This document shows positions 1 through 8,203 of a stretch of DNA of 56,166 bases, one piece after another. The stretch comes from Desulfobacterium sp. Its GTDB lineage: Bacteria; Desulfobacterota; Desulfobacteria; Desulfobacterales; Desulfobacteraceae. The notes under the pieces were generated by a model that ran no database searches, was not told the origin of the DNA, and worked only from the letters and a program-made list of their open reading frames with translations. The stretch is from contig JAEINR010000030.1 of the NCBI GenBank assembly GCA_016342325.1, forward strand, positions 1-56,166. Direction: 5' to 3'. The stretch's first letter is position 1. Every line of letters begins with the position of its first letter. The translations under genes were made by a program, and so were the position numbers.

Positions 1-98
1 GATGATTGTGGATAAATATCCATGTGCAGCTTAAACTAATTGTTTTTTTGTCTTGACTCAGGGGTCCACTTTAGGGAGATTACGAAAACGCCTGCGCC

Positions 99-2099
99 AT
101 GTTTAAAGAAGTGATCCAAAAAGCAAAACAATCAAACATCATCTATCAGTTATCATCGCCATGGTTCCTGGAGATGATATTTAAAATGAAACATCTGGGA
201 TATGCCTTTCTTTCAGAAACAGAGTACCTGGAAAGCATTGACCGTATGATCAATGATCCCAGTGTGCATATCCGCGGTGTCATGCTGCGTCTCATCGCTC
301 AATATCCTGATTCTTCGAAATCCGGTCAGATAAAAGCGTACCTGAAGAAAATCAACAGTACTGAACCCAATATGACCAAAGCCCTGTTGACCCAGAGCGA
401 AACCTGGCTCACGTCTGCCGGGGACCCGGTTCAATTGGCTAAAACCCGAATAGAGCTGGCCCGGTTTGCGCTAAACGCCGGCAACCGGCAAGAGGCCGTC
501 AATCTGGCTGGAGAAGCCCGAAAAGGGTTATCCGGACTTTGGGATGAATATTTCCCGGATGGCATCCGGGCGCTTTTGGAAACATCCCCTTCCCCGGAAA
601 AAACATCAACAACCCCTTCCACCCTAGACAGCCGTCAACTATTGCTGGCCACAGCGGATCTGGTTCCGTCCCTGGAAATGAAAGATTTTTTCCATCGAAT
701 GGTCGCCACCATGAACCGGCTGTTTTGTGCTGAAAAAGGCGGACTGTTCTGGGCGGAAGACCGGAAAGCGAAATCGCTGTCACTGGCGTCCGGCCGGAAT
801 TTAACGCAAACGGAAGCCGGAAGCACGTTTTTTTCCAATAACATGAATGCCGTCCGTCGGTGCTTCAAAGCAGAAAAGCCGATCCTTATCCGGTCAACAA
901 AGCCCAACAAAAAACTCACCGCTTATAATGCCTATTCCCTGTTGTGTATCCCCTTGAAACTCAGGGGAAAAACCACAGGGGTTCTATACTATGACAATTC
1001 ATATTTGAACGATAGTTTCGGCTCCCTTGATGAATCCATCCTGGACCGCCTGGCCGATCATTTGAGCTTGTATATCGACCGCATTGAAAAAATTGAAACC
1101 TTAATATCCAATGCCAGGACATCGCCCCTGGAAGCCATTTCTTCCGGGACCTCCTCCCCGGTACAGGACCTGCTGGCAGAAAGCCGGGAAATGACGAATG
1201 TTCTGAAAAAAGCCGACCAGGTGGCCGGTTCCGACTCCACCGTGCTGGTCCATGGCGAAACAGGTGTCGGCAAGGAATTAATGGCACGGCGTCTTCATCA
1301 ATTAAGCCCCCGGCGAAACAAAGCCTTCATCATAATTGATGCCACGACCATTCCGGAGAACCTGGTGGAAAGCGAGCTCTTCGGTCATGAAAAGGGATCG
1401 TTCACCGGAGCGGACAGACAGAAACAGGGAAGGATAGAGCTGGCCCATCAGGGTACGTTGTTTATCGATGAAATCGGAGAAATGCCAAAAACCCTCCAGG
1501 CCAAGTTGCTCCGGGTTCTCCAGGAAAAAACATTTATCCGCATCGGCGGCAGTCGCCCCATCCATTCCGATTTTCGCCTGGTGGCAGCAACCAACCGGGA
1601 TCTTGCCGCCGAGGTCGCTAAGGGCGATTTCAGGGAAGACCTTTTTTACCGGATCAGCATTGTCCCGATTCACGTGCCCCCTTTGCGGGAAAGAAATAAA
1701 GACATATTGATCCTGGCCCGTCATTTTCTGGACCGTTATAAAAAGAAATACCAGTTCTCGGGGTTGAACCTGTCCCCGGAGGATGAAGCACGGCTGCTCG
1801 ACTACCATTGGCCTGGAAATGTCAGGGAGTTAAACAATGTCATTGAACGCGGGGTGATCCTGTCCAGCGGGGACCAGCTGGAATTGGTTCTCAAATCCCG
1901 GGCAGCCAGTGATATGACCCATCCGTTCGCCGACACCCCCACCATGGCGACCCTCCAGCGTCGGTATATTGAGCATATCCTAAAAGAAACCAATGGAAAG
2001 ATCAGCGGACCAAAGGGTGCGGCAGAACTCCTGAACATGAAACGCTCCACGCTTTACAGCCGGATGGAAAAACTCGGGATATCAAGCAAGGGAAAATAA
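99..2099 (+). CDS. sigma-54 dependent activator, GAF - AAA+ - Fis HTH
   Basis: Enhancer-binding transcription activator of 666 aa. Residues about 1-170 are helical with a TPR-like stretch (about 110-150); about 180-340 resemble a GAF sensor domain; about 365-590 are the sigma-54 AAA+ module with Walker A GETGVGKE near residue 386, the sigma-54 contact loop as GSFTGA near 433 (usual form GAFTGA) and Walker B GTLFIDEIGE near 452; the last ~45 residues form a Fis-type HTH (KGAAELLNMKRSTLYSRM). An in-frame stop at 72-74 leaves the ATG at 99 as the first start; the AGGGAG at 73-78 is rather far away, so the ribosome site is poor. The gene stands alone, convergent with the exported-protein gene at 2413-3162. 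Its targets are not evident; no clear -24/-12 site lies next to it. The helical N-terminus could be the remnant of a larger TPR-type regulator. The domain call is secure, the ligand is unknown. Confidence 0.9.
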   Translation: MFKEVIQKAKQSNIIYQLSSPWFLEMIFKMKHLGYAFLSETEYLESIDRMINDPSVHIRGVMLRLIAQYPDSSKSGQIKAYLKKINSTEPNMTKALLTQSETWLTSAGDPVQLAKTRIELARFALNAGNRQEAVNLAGEARKGLSGLWDEYFPDGIRALLETSPSPEKTSTTPSTLDSRQLLLATADLVPSLEMKDFFHRMVATMNRLFCAEKGGLFWAEDRKAKSLSLASGRNLTQTEAGSTFFSNNMNAVRRCFKAEKPILIRSTKPNKKLTAYNAYSLLCIPLKLRGKTTGVLYYDNSYLNDSFGSLDESILDRLADHLSLYIDRIEKIETLISNARTSPLEAISSGTSSPVQDLLAESREMTNVLKKADQVAGSDSTVLVHGETGVGKELMARRLHQLSPRRNKAFIIIDATTIPENLVESELFGHEKGSFTGADRQKQGRIELAHQGTLFIDEIGEMPKTLQAKLLRVLQEKTFIRIGGSRPIHSDFRLVAATNRDLAAEVAKGDFREDLFYRISIVPIHVPPLRERNKDILILARHFLDRYKKKYQFSGLNLSPEDEARLLDYHWPGNVRELNNVIERGVILSSGDQLELVLKSRAASDMTHPFADTPTMATLQRRYIEHILKETNGKISGPKGAAELLNMKRSTLYSRMEKLGISSKGK

Positions 2100-2412
2100 G
2101 AGTGCCATCCACCGTTTTCTTGACAATACCAACTTTCTGTCCGGATGTTGTAATTAAAAACAAACTGGTACCTTTATTGGAGATAAGCTTGAATTGACAA
2201 AGTTCATGGCGGACTCGTTTTACCAGAATCAACTTTGTAGAGTATAAAGTTTCTCTTAAGGGCTCCTCGAATAATTGCCTTTTGGTCTAATTTGTATTCT
2301 GCAAGAAGCTTTTAATTTTCGAAGTCTTCAATACATTTTCCAGGCAAAATTTGCCTGAATATTGAAATTAAATCTGATTGCTGATTATTCAAGGTGCCCT
2401 TTACGAAATCAA
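2100..2412. other. intergenic gap between convergent genes
   Basis: No gene is supported here. The only structure seen is a near-perfect palindrome CAGGCAAAATTTGCCTG at 2341-2357, 56 nt past the stop of the minus-strand exported-protein gene. It could be a weak terminator, but a clear T-run is missing on both strands. Confidence 0.4.
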
Positions 2413-3162
2413 TTATTCTCTCTTGTTTCTAGACCTGGCAACTCCGCTTAGTGAAAGAATTCCAGCAAAAAGTAACCATCCTGCGGTCGGTAGGGGGACT
2501 GAGTTGACGGTATAAGATAGATTGTCAACTCGAACATCAATAATTGGTTGTGTGTTACCTATAGTATACGTCCCCATTAAAATTCCAAATTGAAGAACAC
2601 CATTGTTAAAATCAGGGTGGCTTGATACGTCTGTTTCTGTTGTTAATAGATTTGTAACAAGGTCGAAATCAGAAGATAAAAGTCCATTAGCACTTCCAGT
2701 TTGCCATACAGCATTGATAGGTGGGGTACTAATGGCATGTACATAATAACGGCTGTTTTGATAAAGAATACCGGCTATGCCTCTATCTGTTACATTCAAC
2801 GATTGTGCTTCGAGATATGCATCACCGATGAAATCAATTGATTGAACTGCACCCTGGGTGTTGGTGTCGTATAAAAAAGACGAGTTCATAAAATACTGGC
2901 GTGTGTAGAACACTCCAGAAAACGCAGGCTCCTCAATAACAGTTTGCAATGCTGGCCCAGGGTTTCCAGCCGATAATGTTTGGATAGTGCTAATGACAGC
3001 TCCACCTGTTTGAAACGTTTCAACCGTATAGTCAGCGAGGTTGAAACTATTGTCGCTAAAGACCGTTGCAGCTGATGCAGGCATTGCCACAGAGATACAA
3101 GTAATTACAATTACCCAATATATGTTTTTAAAAGTTTGGAATAAAAAAGATAACTTTTTCAT
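2413..3162 (-). CDS. exported protein with VPLPA-CTERM sorting signal
   Basis: A 249-aa exported protein. Residues about 1-31 form a signal peptide ending at ASA. The last ~28 residues hold a C-terminal sorting signal: the motif VPLPTAGW, a hydrophobic helix (LLFAGILSLSGVA) and the basic tail RSRNKRE. This is the VPLPA variant of PEP-CTERM, which in known systems is recognised by an exosortase and directs a protein to the cell surface or exopolysaccharide matrix. The central ~190 residues are rich in Asn, Thr and Ser, fit a beta-rich ectodomain, and I do not recognise a family. ATAGGAG lies 8-10 nt before the ATG. No exosortase or exopolysaccharide gene is in this window. The leader carries a c-di-GMP-I riboswitch (3580-3655), so the surface or biofilm role is supported by its regulation as well as by its sorting signal. 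Confidence 0.85.
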   Translation of the reverse strand: MKKLSFLFQTFKNIYWVIVITCISVAMPASAATVFSDNSFNLADYTVETFQTGGAVISTIQTLSAGNPGPALQTVIEEPAFSGVFYTRQYFMNSSFLYDTNTQGAVQSIDFIGDAYLEAQSLNVTDRGIAGILYQNSRYYVHAISTPPINAVWQTGSANGLLSSDFDLVTNLLTTETDVSSHPDFNNGVLQFGILMGTYTIGNTQPIIDVRVDNLSYTVNSVPLPTAGWLLFAGILSLSGVARSRNKRE

Positions 3163-3395
3163 TTAATAATTCTCCTATGTTGCTGGTTATAGTTTTCTCC
3201 CTATGAGGGCCAGTACAAATGCATAGCAATTGGGGTTATTAAATATTTCCATTTTTTTTGAACTTTTTACATGATTTTGTTATGAAGATTTTTGAACTCT
3301 TTTAAATCTCTCTATTTGTTTAAACGCTCTTGTCATGTTGCAGGAAAAAGATGAATGCAAGTTTACAATTAAAAAGGACTCTCCATACAAAATGT

Positions 3396-3534
3396 GGGCT
3401 TGATCATACCCCCAGACACTTTGAACAAATCTTTTTCAAACTAAAAAACAAAAAATAAAACATGTAATGTCAAGTACTTGAAGACGGTTTAAATTCATAT
3501 TTTGTATAAGTGGCCCATCTTATGATCAAGCCCC
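3396..3534. mobile_element. MITE-like element, ~139 bp
   Basis: Terminal inverted repeats GGGCTTGATCATA (3396-3408) and TATGATCAAGCCC (3521-3533) bound a non-coding AT-rich stretch. The same 7 bp, AAAATGT, lies directly outside each end (3389-3395 and 3535-3541), as expected of a target-site duplication. Similarity between the two ends continues weakly inward (CACTT...ACAAAT on both sides). No ORF inside. It lies between the riboswitch and the gene it should control. Confidence 0.65.
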
Positions 3535-3556
3535 AAAATGTAGTACCGCAAAATTT

Positions 3557-3574
3557 AAAAAAGCAGAACTGCTT
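3557..3574 (-). terminator. small hairpin with T-run, probable riboswitch expression platform
   Basis: Read on the minus strand, AAGCAGTTCTGCTT is followed at once by a further run of T. The stem is 5-6 bp with a tight loop. It begins 6 nt after the 3' end of the GEMM aptamer, the place where a transcription-terminating expression platform is expected. The short stem keeps confidence moderate. Confidence 0.45.
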
Positions 3575-3579
3575 CCAAT

Positions 3580-3655
3580 AAGCAACCCGGCTATCATTAT
3601 ATGACCCGTGGCTTTCCGTCCTCTGATCGCTCAGAGTTTGGCTTGACCATATGAA
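3580..3655 (-). ncRNA. cyclic di-GMP-I (GEMM) riboswitch
   Basis: The minus strand reads GGTCAAGCCAAA, then a perfect 6-bp hairpin CTCTGA-GCGA-TCAGAG capped by a GNRA tetraloop, then GACGGAAAGCCACGGGTC, a second short stem (GTCAT/ATGAT), and GATAGCCGGGTTGC. The order and the conserved blocks (CAAA, GGAAAGCC, CGGGT, AGCCGGGTTGC) match the GEMM class I aptamer, which binds c-di-GMP or, in a subset from deltaproteobacteria, cyclic AMP-GMP. Aligned to the Vc2 RNA, the position that distinguishes ligands (position 20) reads as G, which favours c-di-GMP, but this alignment was done by eye. A T-run hairpin follows. The downstream minus-strand gene is the VPLPA-CTERM protein, about 400 nt away, partly because of the MITE at 3396-3534. 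Confidence 0.88.
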
Positions 3656-3904
3656 TTGTGGATACCACATTTGTACATATTCAAATCAGGTCGTCAAGGG
3701 AATAATGAAAATTCGCGAAAAGAATATCGTAGCTTTTTTTCATATTGCCAAGATACAATATATAGTACCCGCAGACATTCTTTCTTTCAGACAAAAATCA
3801 AAGTTTATTGGAGATTAACCCTCTTGTGGGTAAGCCCCTCATTATCCGTCTACCTGCCAGGGGTGACACATTCTGTAGGTATGGTGTCGGCGGGTAGCTC
3901 CACC
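3656..3904. other. intergenic gap upstream of the riboswitch
   Basis: No gene is supported. The stretch should hold the promoter of the riboswitch leader on the minus strand and the 3' region of the glycerate kinase operon. Weak hairpins (for example ACCC-TCTTGT-GGGT near 3818) are visible but none is convincing as a terminator. Confidence 0.3.
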
Positions 3905-5242
3905 TCAGGAGATGATCATTATCTGCAAATCGCAAACATTGGTATTGGTCGGCCCTGTGACATAGAGCAGGCCTTTTTCCTTTAGATAGTGATAGGAGTC
4001 GTTGTTTTTCAGGCAGTCGTTGATGTTTGATTGGGTTTCCGGTGCAGGGTCGAGCATCTCCAGACAGGCAAACCCTCCGGCTGCATCTGTGGGACCGTCA
4101 TTCCCGTCGGTTGCGGCGGAAAGGAAGTATACCCCATCCATGGTGGTTTGGTTTTCGGCAATATACTTTAAAAAAGCCAGCGCCATCTCCTGGTTGCGGC
4201 CACCCTTGCCTGTTCCTTTTATGGTGACGGTGGTCTCTCCGCCGGCAATGATGCAGGCAGGCCGTTTGGCCAGCAACTCGTTCCGTTTGATGTCCATGCA
4301 GATGCCTGCATAATTGACGGCAGCCACCCGGGCCTCTCCCAGGATCTGGGAAGAGAGCACAACGGTATTGAATTGCATCTCCCTGGCCTTGGCCGCCGCT
4401 TCCCTGACCGCGACGATATTACTCCCGATGATGAAATTATGGTTCCTTGCAAAGATGGCACTGCCCTTTTTCGGCGTTTCCAGTGAATCGTCGGTGCAGC
4501 CTTTGATCAAGTAGTCCGAGACCCTGGCCGGGACTTTTTCCTTTAATGCGTACTTTTCCAGGATGTCAACGGCATCATTAAAGCTTGTATTGTCATGGGA
4601 GGTGAGACCGGAAGCGATGGAATCAAGCCGGTCTCCGATCACGTCGGATAGAATCAGGTTAACGGAAACAGCCGGGGACACTGCTTGGATCAACCGGCCG
4701 CCCTTGATGGATGACAAGTGCTTTCTGATGCAATTGATTTCGCAGATATCAGCGCCGCAGGCAAGGAGCATTTCAGTCACATCACGCTTATCCCGGTGGG
4801 TTATCTCTTTTACCGGCATGGATAGAAGGGCTGACCCTCCCCCTGAGATCAGGCAGATCACCAGGCTCTCTTCGGTCAGGTCTTGGCAGAGGGTATGGAT
4901 CTCTTCTGCCGCCCTGGCGCTGTTTTCGTCGGGAACCGGGTGGGCGGCTTCAATCACCTTGATGTGGTTCAGCTTTTCGGAATGACCGTATTTAACCGAG
5001 ATAACGCCGCCGGTGATCCGATCCCCCAACAGCCCTTCCATGGCAAGGGCCATTCTTGCCGTTGCCTTACCCGCGCCGACAACATAGATGCTTTTAAACG
5101 CTGAAAGATCAAAGGTGTGGGTTTCATCCTCATGGCTGATGCACAGGATGTCTCCTTTGACCGCCACTTTGTTCAGAATGATTCCATGGGGATCAACACT
5201 CCTGAGCCCGGCTTCAAATATGGATTGTAAGGTTTCAATCAT
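3905..5242 (-). CDS. glycerate 2-kinase, MOFRL family
   Basis: Full-length glycerate kinase of the DUF4147/MOFRL family (445 aa), which phosphorylates D-glycerate to 2-phosphoglycerate in the cytoplasm. Visible family signatures: VVGAGKATARMA near residue 50, EAAHPVPDENS near 105, LISGGGSALL near 135, CIRKHLSSIKGGRL near 175, LILSDVIGD near 195, the C-terminal GGETTVTIKGTGKGGRNQE block, DGNDGPTDAAGG and the terminal GPTNTNVCDLQ. The start chosen is the ATG at 5242, which overlaps the stop of the TPR gene (ATGATTGA) and has an AGG 9 nt upstream; the ATG three codons earlier has its AGG directly abutting. It is the last gene of the GntR-MBL-GntP-TPR-kinase operon. The adjacent GntP permease suggests glycerate or a related sugar acid is imported and then phosphorylated. 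Confidence 0.9.
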   Translation of the reverse strand: MIETLQSIFEAGLRSVDPHGIILNKVAVKGDILCISHEDETHTFDLSAFKSIYVVGAGKATARMALAMEGLLGDRITGGVISVKYGHSEKLNHIKVIEAAHPVPDENSARAAEEIHTLCQDLTEESLVICLISGGGSALLSMPVKEITHRDKRDVTEMLLACGADICEINCIRKHLSSIKGGRLIQAVSPAVSVNLILSDVIGDRLDSIASGLTSHDNTSFNDAVDILEKYALKEKVPARVSDYLIKGCTDDSLETPKKGSAIFARNHNFIIGSNIVAVREAAAKAREMQFNTVVLSSQILGEARVAAVNYAGICMDIKRNELLAKRPACIIAGGETTVTIKGTGKGGRNQEMALAFLKYIAENQTTMDGVYFLSAATDGNDGPTDAAGGFACLEMLDPAPETQSNINDCLKNNDSYHYLKEKGLLYVTGPTNTNVCDLQIMIIS

Positions 5243-5897
5243 GGGACCCATCCTTTTGGCGTTCGATCGCTCTTTCTATCTTTTTGAGATTTTGTCCGAT
5301 GGCCGGCAGGCCTGACAATTCATAGGCTTGTTTTATATATTTCCCGGCATTGCACAAATCCTGTTGCCGTTCATAGCAGGCGCCGGCATTGTTCAGGGCC
5401 TGGACATTTGTCGGATCTTTTTCTATGGCTCTTTTGTAACAATCCAGGGCCGCTGGCAGATCGTTGTTTTCCTCGGCGGCAACCCCTTTTTTGCAAAGGG
5501 CATTACTTGTGCCGACATCTTTAAACAGTTCATTGTTTTCGCAGATTGTGATTCTGCGTTTTACCGACAGTAAATCAGGTTCATCGCTTTCCTGGCCCTC
5601 TGCAAACCGGTAATAGAGAAGGCTTTTTCCTGCATTGCCTTGGGCATAGTACAAATCGGCAAGGACCTTGGAGCGGCTGTAGCTGTCCCCGAACTTTTCA
5701 AGTTCCCGGAGGAAACAGGTTTCAGCACCTTTAAAGTCCCCTTTGGCAAGATAGACCATCCCAAGGTTGTGGTTTGTTCCCAGTCCTTCCCGGGTGCGCT
5801 TGCGGATCTTTAAAAAATACTTCTCCGCTTTCCCATGCTGTTGAGCCACCATGGCATTGAAGCCAAACCGTGTATAAAGCCTGTTAATAAGTTTCAT
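5235..5897 (-). CDS. TPR repeat protein
   Basis: A 220-aa cytoplasmic protein with several tetratricopeptide repeats, clearest at about 45-80 (NHNLGMVYLAKGDFKGAET) and 140-175 (DLPAALDCYKRAIEKDPTN, then VQALNNAGACYER). TPRs are protein-interaction scaffolds; no enzymatic motif is visible. The frame stays open further upstream, but that part overlaps the end of the GntP gene and looks non-coding; the ATG at 5897 follows GGATGGGG at good spacing. A 13-bp hairpin (5949-5978) and a copy of the CCGG-CTTGT-CCGG repeat lie just upstream. The stop codon overlaps the glycerate kinase start, so translation is probably coupled. The role in a glycerate operon is unknown. Confidence 0.8.
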   Translation of the reverse strand: MKLINRLYTRFGFNAMVAQQHGKAEKYFLKIRKRTREGLGTNHNLGMVYLAKGDFKGAETCFLRELEKFGDSYSRSKVLADLYYAQGNAGKSLLYYRFAEGQESDEPDLLSVKRRITICENNELFKDVGTSNALCKKGVAAEENNDLPAALDCYKRAIEKDPTNVQALNNAGACYERQQDLCNAGKYIKQAYELSGLPAIGQNLKKIERAIERQKDGSHD

Positions 5898-5906
5898 AAA
5901 AGCCCC

Positions 5907-5925
5907 ATCCGGACAAGCCGGAACC
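5907..5925 (-). repeat. dispersed repeat, copy 1
   Basis: On the minus strand this reads GGTTCCGGCTTGTCCGGAT, preceded by CTTTTT. The core CCGG-CTTGT-CCGG can fold into a small hairpin. It ends about 10 nt before the TPR gene start. Related copies are at 10562-10582 and 12048-12070. Confidence 0.6.
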
Positions 5926-5948
5926 AAAAAGGTTTCAAAACCCGTGTT

Positions 5949-5978
5949 GCGCTGAAAGCCGAAACCGGCTTTCAGCGC
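5949..5978 (-). terminator. 13-bp hairpin between permease and TPR genes
   Basis: GCGCTGAAAGCCG (5949-5961) pairs perfectly with CGGCTTTCAGCGC (5966-5978) across an AAAC loop. It starts 9 nt past the permease stop. There is no clean T-run after it on the minus strand, so it may be an mRNA-stability or partial attenuation element that sets different levels for permease and kinase. Confidence 0.5.
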
Positions 5979-5986
5979 CTGAATGA

Positions 5987-7330
5987 TTACGCAAATACCA
6001 TGGCCAGCAGTTGAATGATGCACATGGCCGTAACCCCCTGCACCAGGGTAACACCGGTCTGGCACTTGTAGGCAATGGAGGTCTCCATGTCGGAAAACTG
6101 GGACACCACCCAGAAATAACTGTCATTTGCATGGGAGACGGTCATGGAGCCTGCCCCGATGGCCATTACGGTGAGCACCTTAGAAAGCTCGGAGGTAAAT
6201 CCCATTTTAACCATCAGCGGCGCCACCATGGCCGAAGTCACGATCATGGCAACGGTGGAAGCGCCCATGGCGGTCTTTAGGATCATCGCAATGATAAAGG
6301 GAATGAGCAAACCAATGTTGTACTGCAAGAGAGAGGAACTCAACACCTCGGCCAGGGGCAGTTCCCTTAACACCTGTCCCAGGGCGCCACCGGCACCAGT
6401 GATGGCCAGGATGGATGCTGCGCTGGTGATGCCGCTGGCCGTAAACGCGAAACTGTCCCCGGTTTTACGATCCGGCACAAGGAACAGTGACGCCCCCACA
6501 CCCAGGAGCAATGCCGTGACAGGATTACCGATGAAATCAAAAAAGGCCTTCACACTTCCCTCCCCAAAGGGGTGCACGGGAAAATCGGCAATGGATTTAA
6601 ACGCGATCAGAATAATGGGCACGGCAATGGGAGCAAATGATTTAACGGCTCCCGGCAGCTCTCCGTATTTATCCAGCAGGTCATCCAAAGTCACATCGGG
6701 ATTGGCATCGATGCTGTACCGTCTTGCAAACTTGGTGGCATAGAGATAACCGGCCATCATCACGGGAATTGAGATGGCAAGACCGATGAGAATGGTCAGC
6801 CCGAGGTCGGCTTTGAGGGTATCGGCCATGATGATGGGTCCCGGGGTCGGCGGCACAAGGCAGTGGGTCGCATACAACCCACTGCTCAGGGCCGTTGCCA
6901 TGATGGCAAGGGAGGTGCCTGTTTTCTCGGCCAGGGCCCGGCTGATGGGGGAGAGTATGACAAAACCGGAATCGCAGAACACCGGGATACTTGTGACAAA
7001 ACCGGTGAGGCTCATGGTAAGGGGGGCCTTATCCTTGCCAACGAGTTTCAGGATCGTATTGGCCATGGTCAGGGCAGCCCCGGTCTTTTCCAGGATCACC
7101 CCGATGATCGTGCCGCAGATGATGACAATACCGATGTTGCCGAGGATGCCGCCAAAGCCCTTCTTGATCAGTCCGATGACCGTATCGGCCGGCATACCTG
7201 TGACCATTCCGACAAAATAGGCGGACAGGATCAAAACAATGAACGGATGCCATTTATACTTGGAGATCAAAATCACCATGCCGATAACCGCCACTAAAAT
7301 TGCGCCGAACAACCCTATTCCACTGACCAT
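5987..7330 (-). CDS. GntP family sugar-acid:H+ symporter
   Basis: Inner-membrane permease of 447 aa, the usual length for the gluconate:proton symporter (GntP) family, with about 12-14 hydrophobic segments along the whole chain. Family-type stretches include GFGGILGNIGIVIICGTIIG near 60-80, SIPVFCDSGFVIL near 113 and TAMGASTVAMI near 360. It should import a sugar acid. The next enzyme in the operon is glycerate 2-kinase, so glycerate is the most economical substrate guess; gluconate or a related acid cannot be excluded because specificity in this family is not readable from sequence. Upstream lies the metallo-beta-lactamase-fold gene, 33 nt away on the same strand; downstream a stable hairpin precedes the TPR gene. 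Confidence 0.88.
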   Translation of the reverse strand: MVSGIGLFGAILVAVIGMVILISKYKWHPFIVLILSAYFVGMVTGMPADTVIGLIKKGFGGILGNIGIVIICGTIIGVILEKTGAALTMANTILKLVGKDKAPLTMSLTGFVTSIPVFCDSGFVILSPISRALAEKTGTSLAIMATALSSGLYATHCLVPPTPGPIIMADTLKADLGLTILIGLAISIPVMMAGYLYATKFARRYSIDANPDVTLDDLLDKYGELPGAVKSFAPIAVPIILIAFKSIADFPVHPFGEGSVKAFFDFIGNPVTALLLGVGASLFLVPDRKTGDSFAFTASGITSAASILAITGAGGALGQVLRELPLAEVLSSSLLQYNIGLLIPFIIAMILKTAMGASTVAMIVTSAMVAPLMVKMGFTSELSKVLTVMAIGAGSMTVSHANDSYFWVVSQFSDMETSIAYKCQTGVTLVQGVTAMCIIQLLAMVFA

Positions 7331-7363
7331 AACGTTTCCTTTATTGCTTTGTCTTATTAATCG

Positions 7364-8203
7364 TTAAACTGCAAACCGTGTTCCGGTACTATTGTGAAAA
7401 AACCGGCTTTCCAACCGGGATTTGATGAAGCTTAACTGTTCCGCGCCCCCGCTGCAGTGGGAGATGCCGATCACCGGAATCTCCTGGTCCAGCAAAAAGT
7501 CCATTGTTTGCCCAAGGCGCTCCTGATTTGCCTCAACCAGATGGGTCCCACCGATAATGGCATGGATTTTCTCCTCAAAACGATCCGTTACCGTGTTGAG
7601 GATGTTTACCAGCCCGGGATGGGAACATCCCAGGACGATGACCAGGCCTTTTTCCGATTTCACCACCATCACCTGCTCGTCGCAAAAATCGTCCAGCACC
7701 TCAACCCCATCCCGCTCAACCCTGAATCGGGGGTTCAACTGCTCCATGGGGCAGGTTCGATCAAAGCCTGATACGGAAAAAACCCCCGGGGCCACCTCCT
7801 TGACAGGGTCATGGATGATCTCAATGGAAACCCCGGCCCCAACAAGCTCTTTTCTGGTAAATCCATTGCCCAGGTACTCTGAATGGCTGCCGCTGACCCC
7901 ATACTTTTTATTGAAAAACCCAGGTTTTACCAGGAGCCTTGCATCCGTGTTAAACCCCTGGTCGACAAAGTCCCTGTATCCGCCGGAATGATCGTAATGG
8001 CCGTGGCTGATGAGCACCTGGTCAATCGCCTTTAAATCCAGGGATAGCCGCCCGGCATTGTGAATGAAATTGGATGACGCCCCGGTGTCAAAGAGAAGGG
8101 TTGTGTCTCCGGCCTTGACATGGAAGGACAAACCGTGTTCAGCAACAAGCTGATGATGTTCTCCGGCCGTATTTTCAACAAGGGTAGTAATTTCAACCTT
8201 CAT
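7364..8203 (-). CDS. metallo-beta-lactamase fold hydrolase
   Basis: Cytoplasmic 279-aa metallohydrolase of the MBL superfamily, resembling the COG1237 group, whose members are often annotated as dihydropterin-type synthases on weak grounds. The metal-binding signature SHGHYDHSGG lies near residue 67, the FDTGAS strand near 39, a further metal ligand in GCSHPGL near 195, and IGGTHL and GISHCSG near the C-terminus. The frame is open for 42 codons further upstream, but that part overlaps the regulator gene; the ATG at 8203 follows AAGGAA and overlaps the regulator stop by 11 nt, indicating coupled translation. In an operon with a sugar-acid permease and glycerate kinase, a lactonase-like or esterase-like step is plausible but only inferred. 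Confidence 0.83.
   Translation of the reverse strand: MKVEITTLVENTAGEHHQLVAEHGLSFHVKAGDTTLLFDTGASSNFIHNAGRLSLDLKAIDQVLISHGHYDHSGGYRDFVDQGFNTDARLLVKPGFFNKKYGVSGSHSEYLGNGFTRKELVGAGVSIEIIHDPVKEVAPGVFSVSGFDRTCPMEQLNPRFRVERDGVEVLDDFCDEQVMVVKSEKGLVIVLGCSHPGLVNILNTVTDRFEEKIHAIIGGTHLVEANQERLGQTMDFLLDQEIPVIGISHCSGGAEQLSFIKSRLESRFFHNSTGTRFAV

Noticed and set aside
3656-3985. 109-codon frame on the plus strand
   Set aside because: Runs through the riboswitch promoter region into the 3' end of glycerate kinase; no domain and no good start.
5898-6065. 56-codon N-terminal extension of the TPR protein
   Set aside because: It overlaps the permease gene end and the hairpin; the ATG at 5897 has a better ribosome site and begins the TPR-like sequence.
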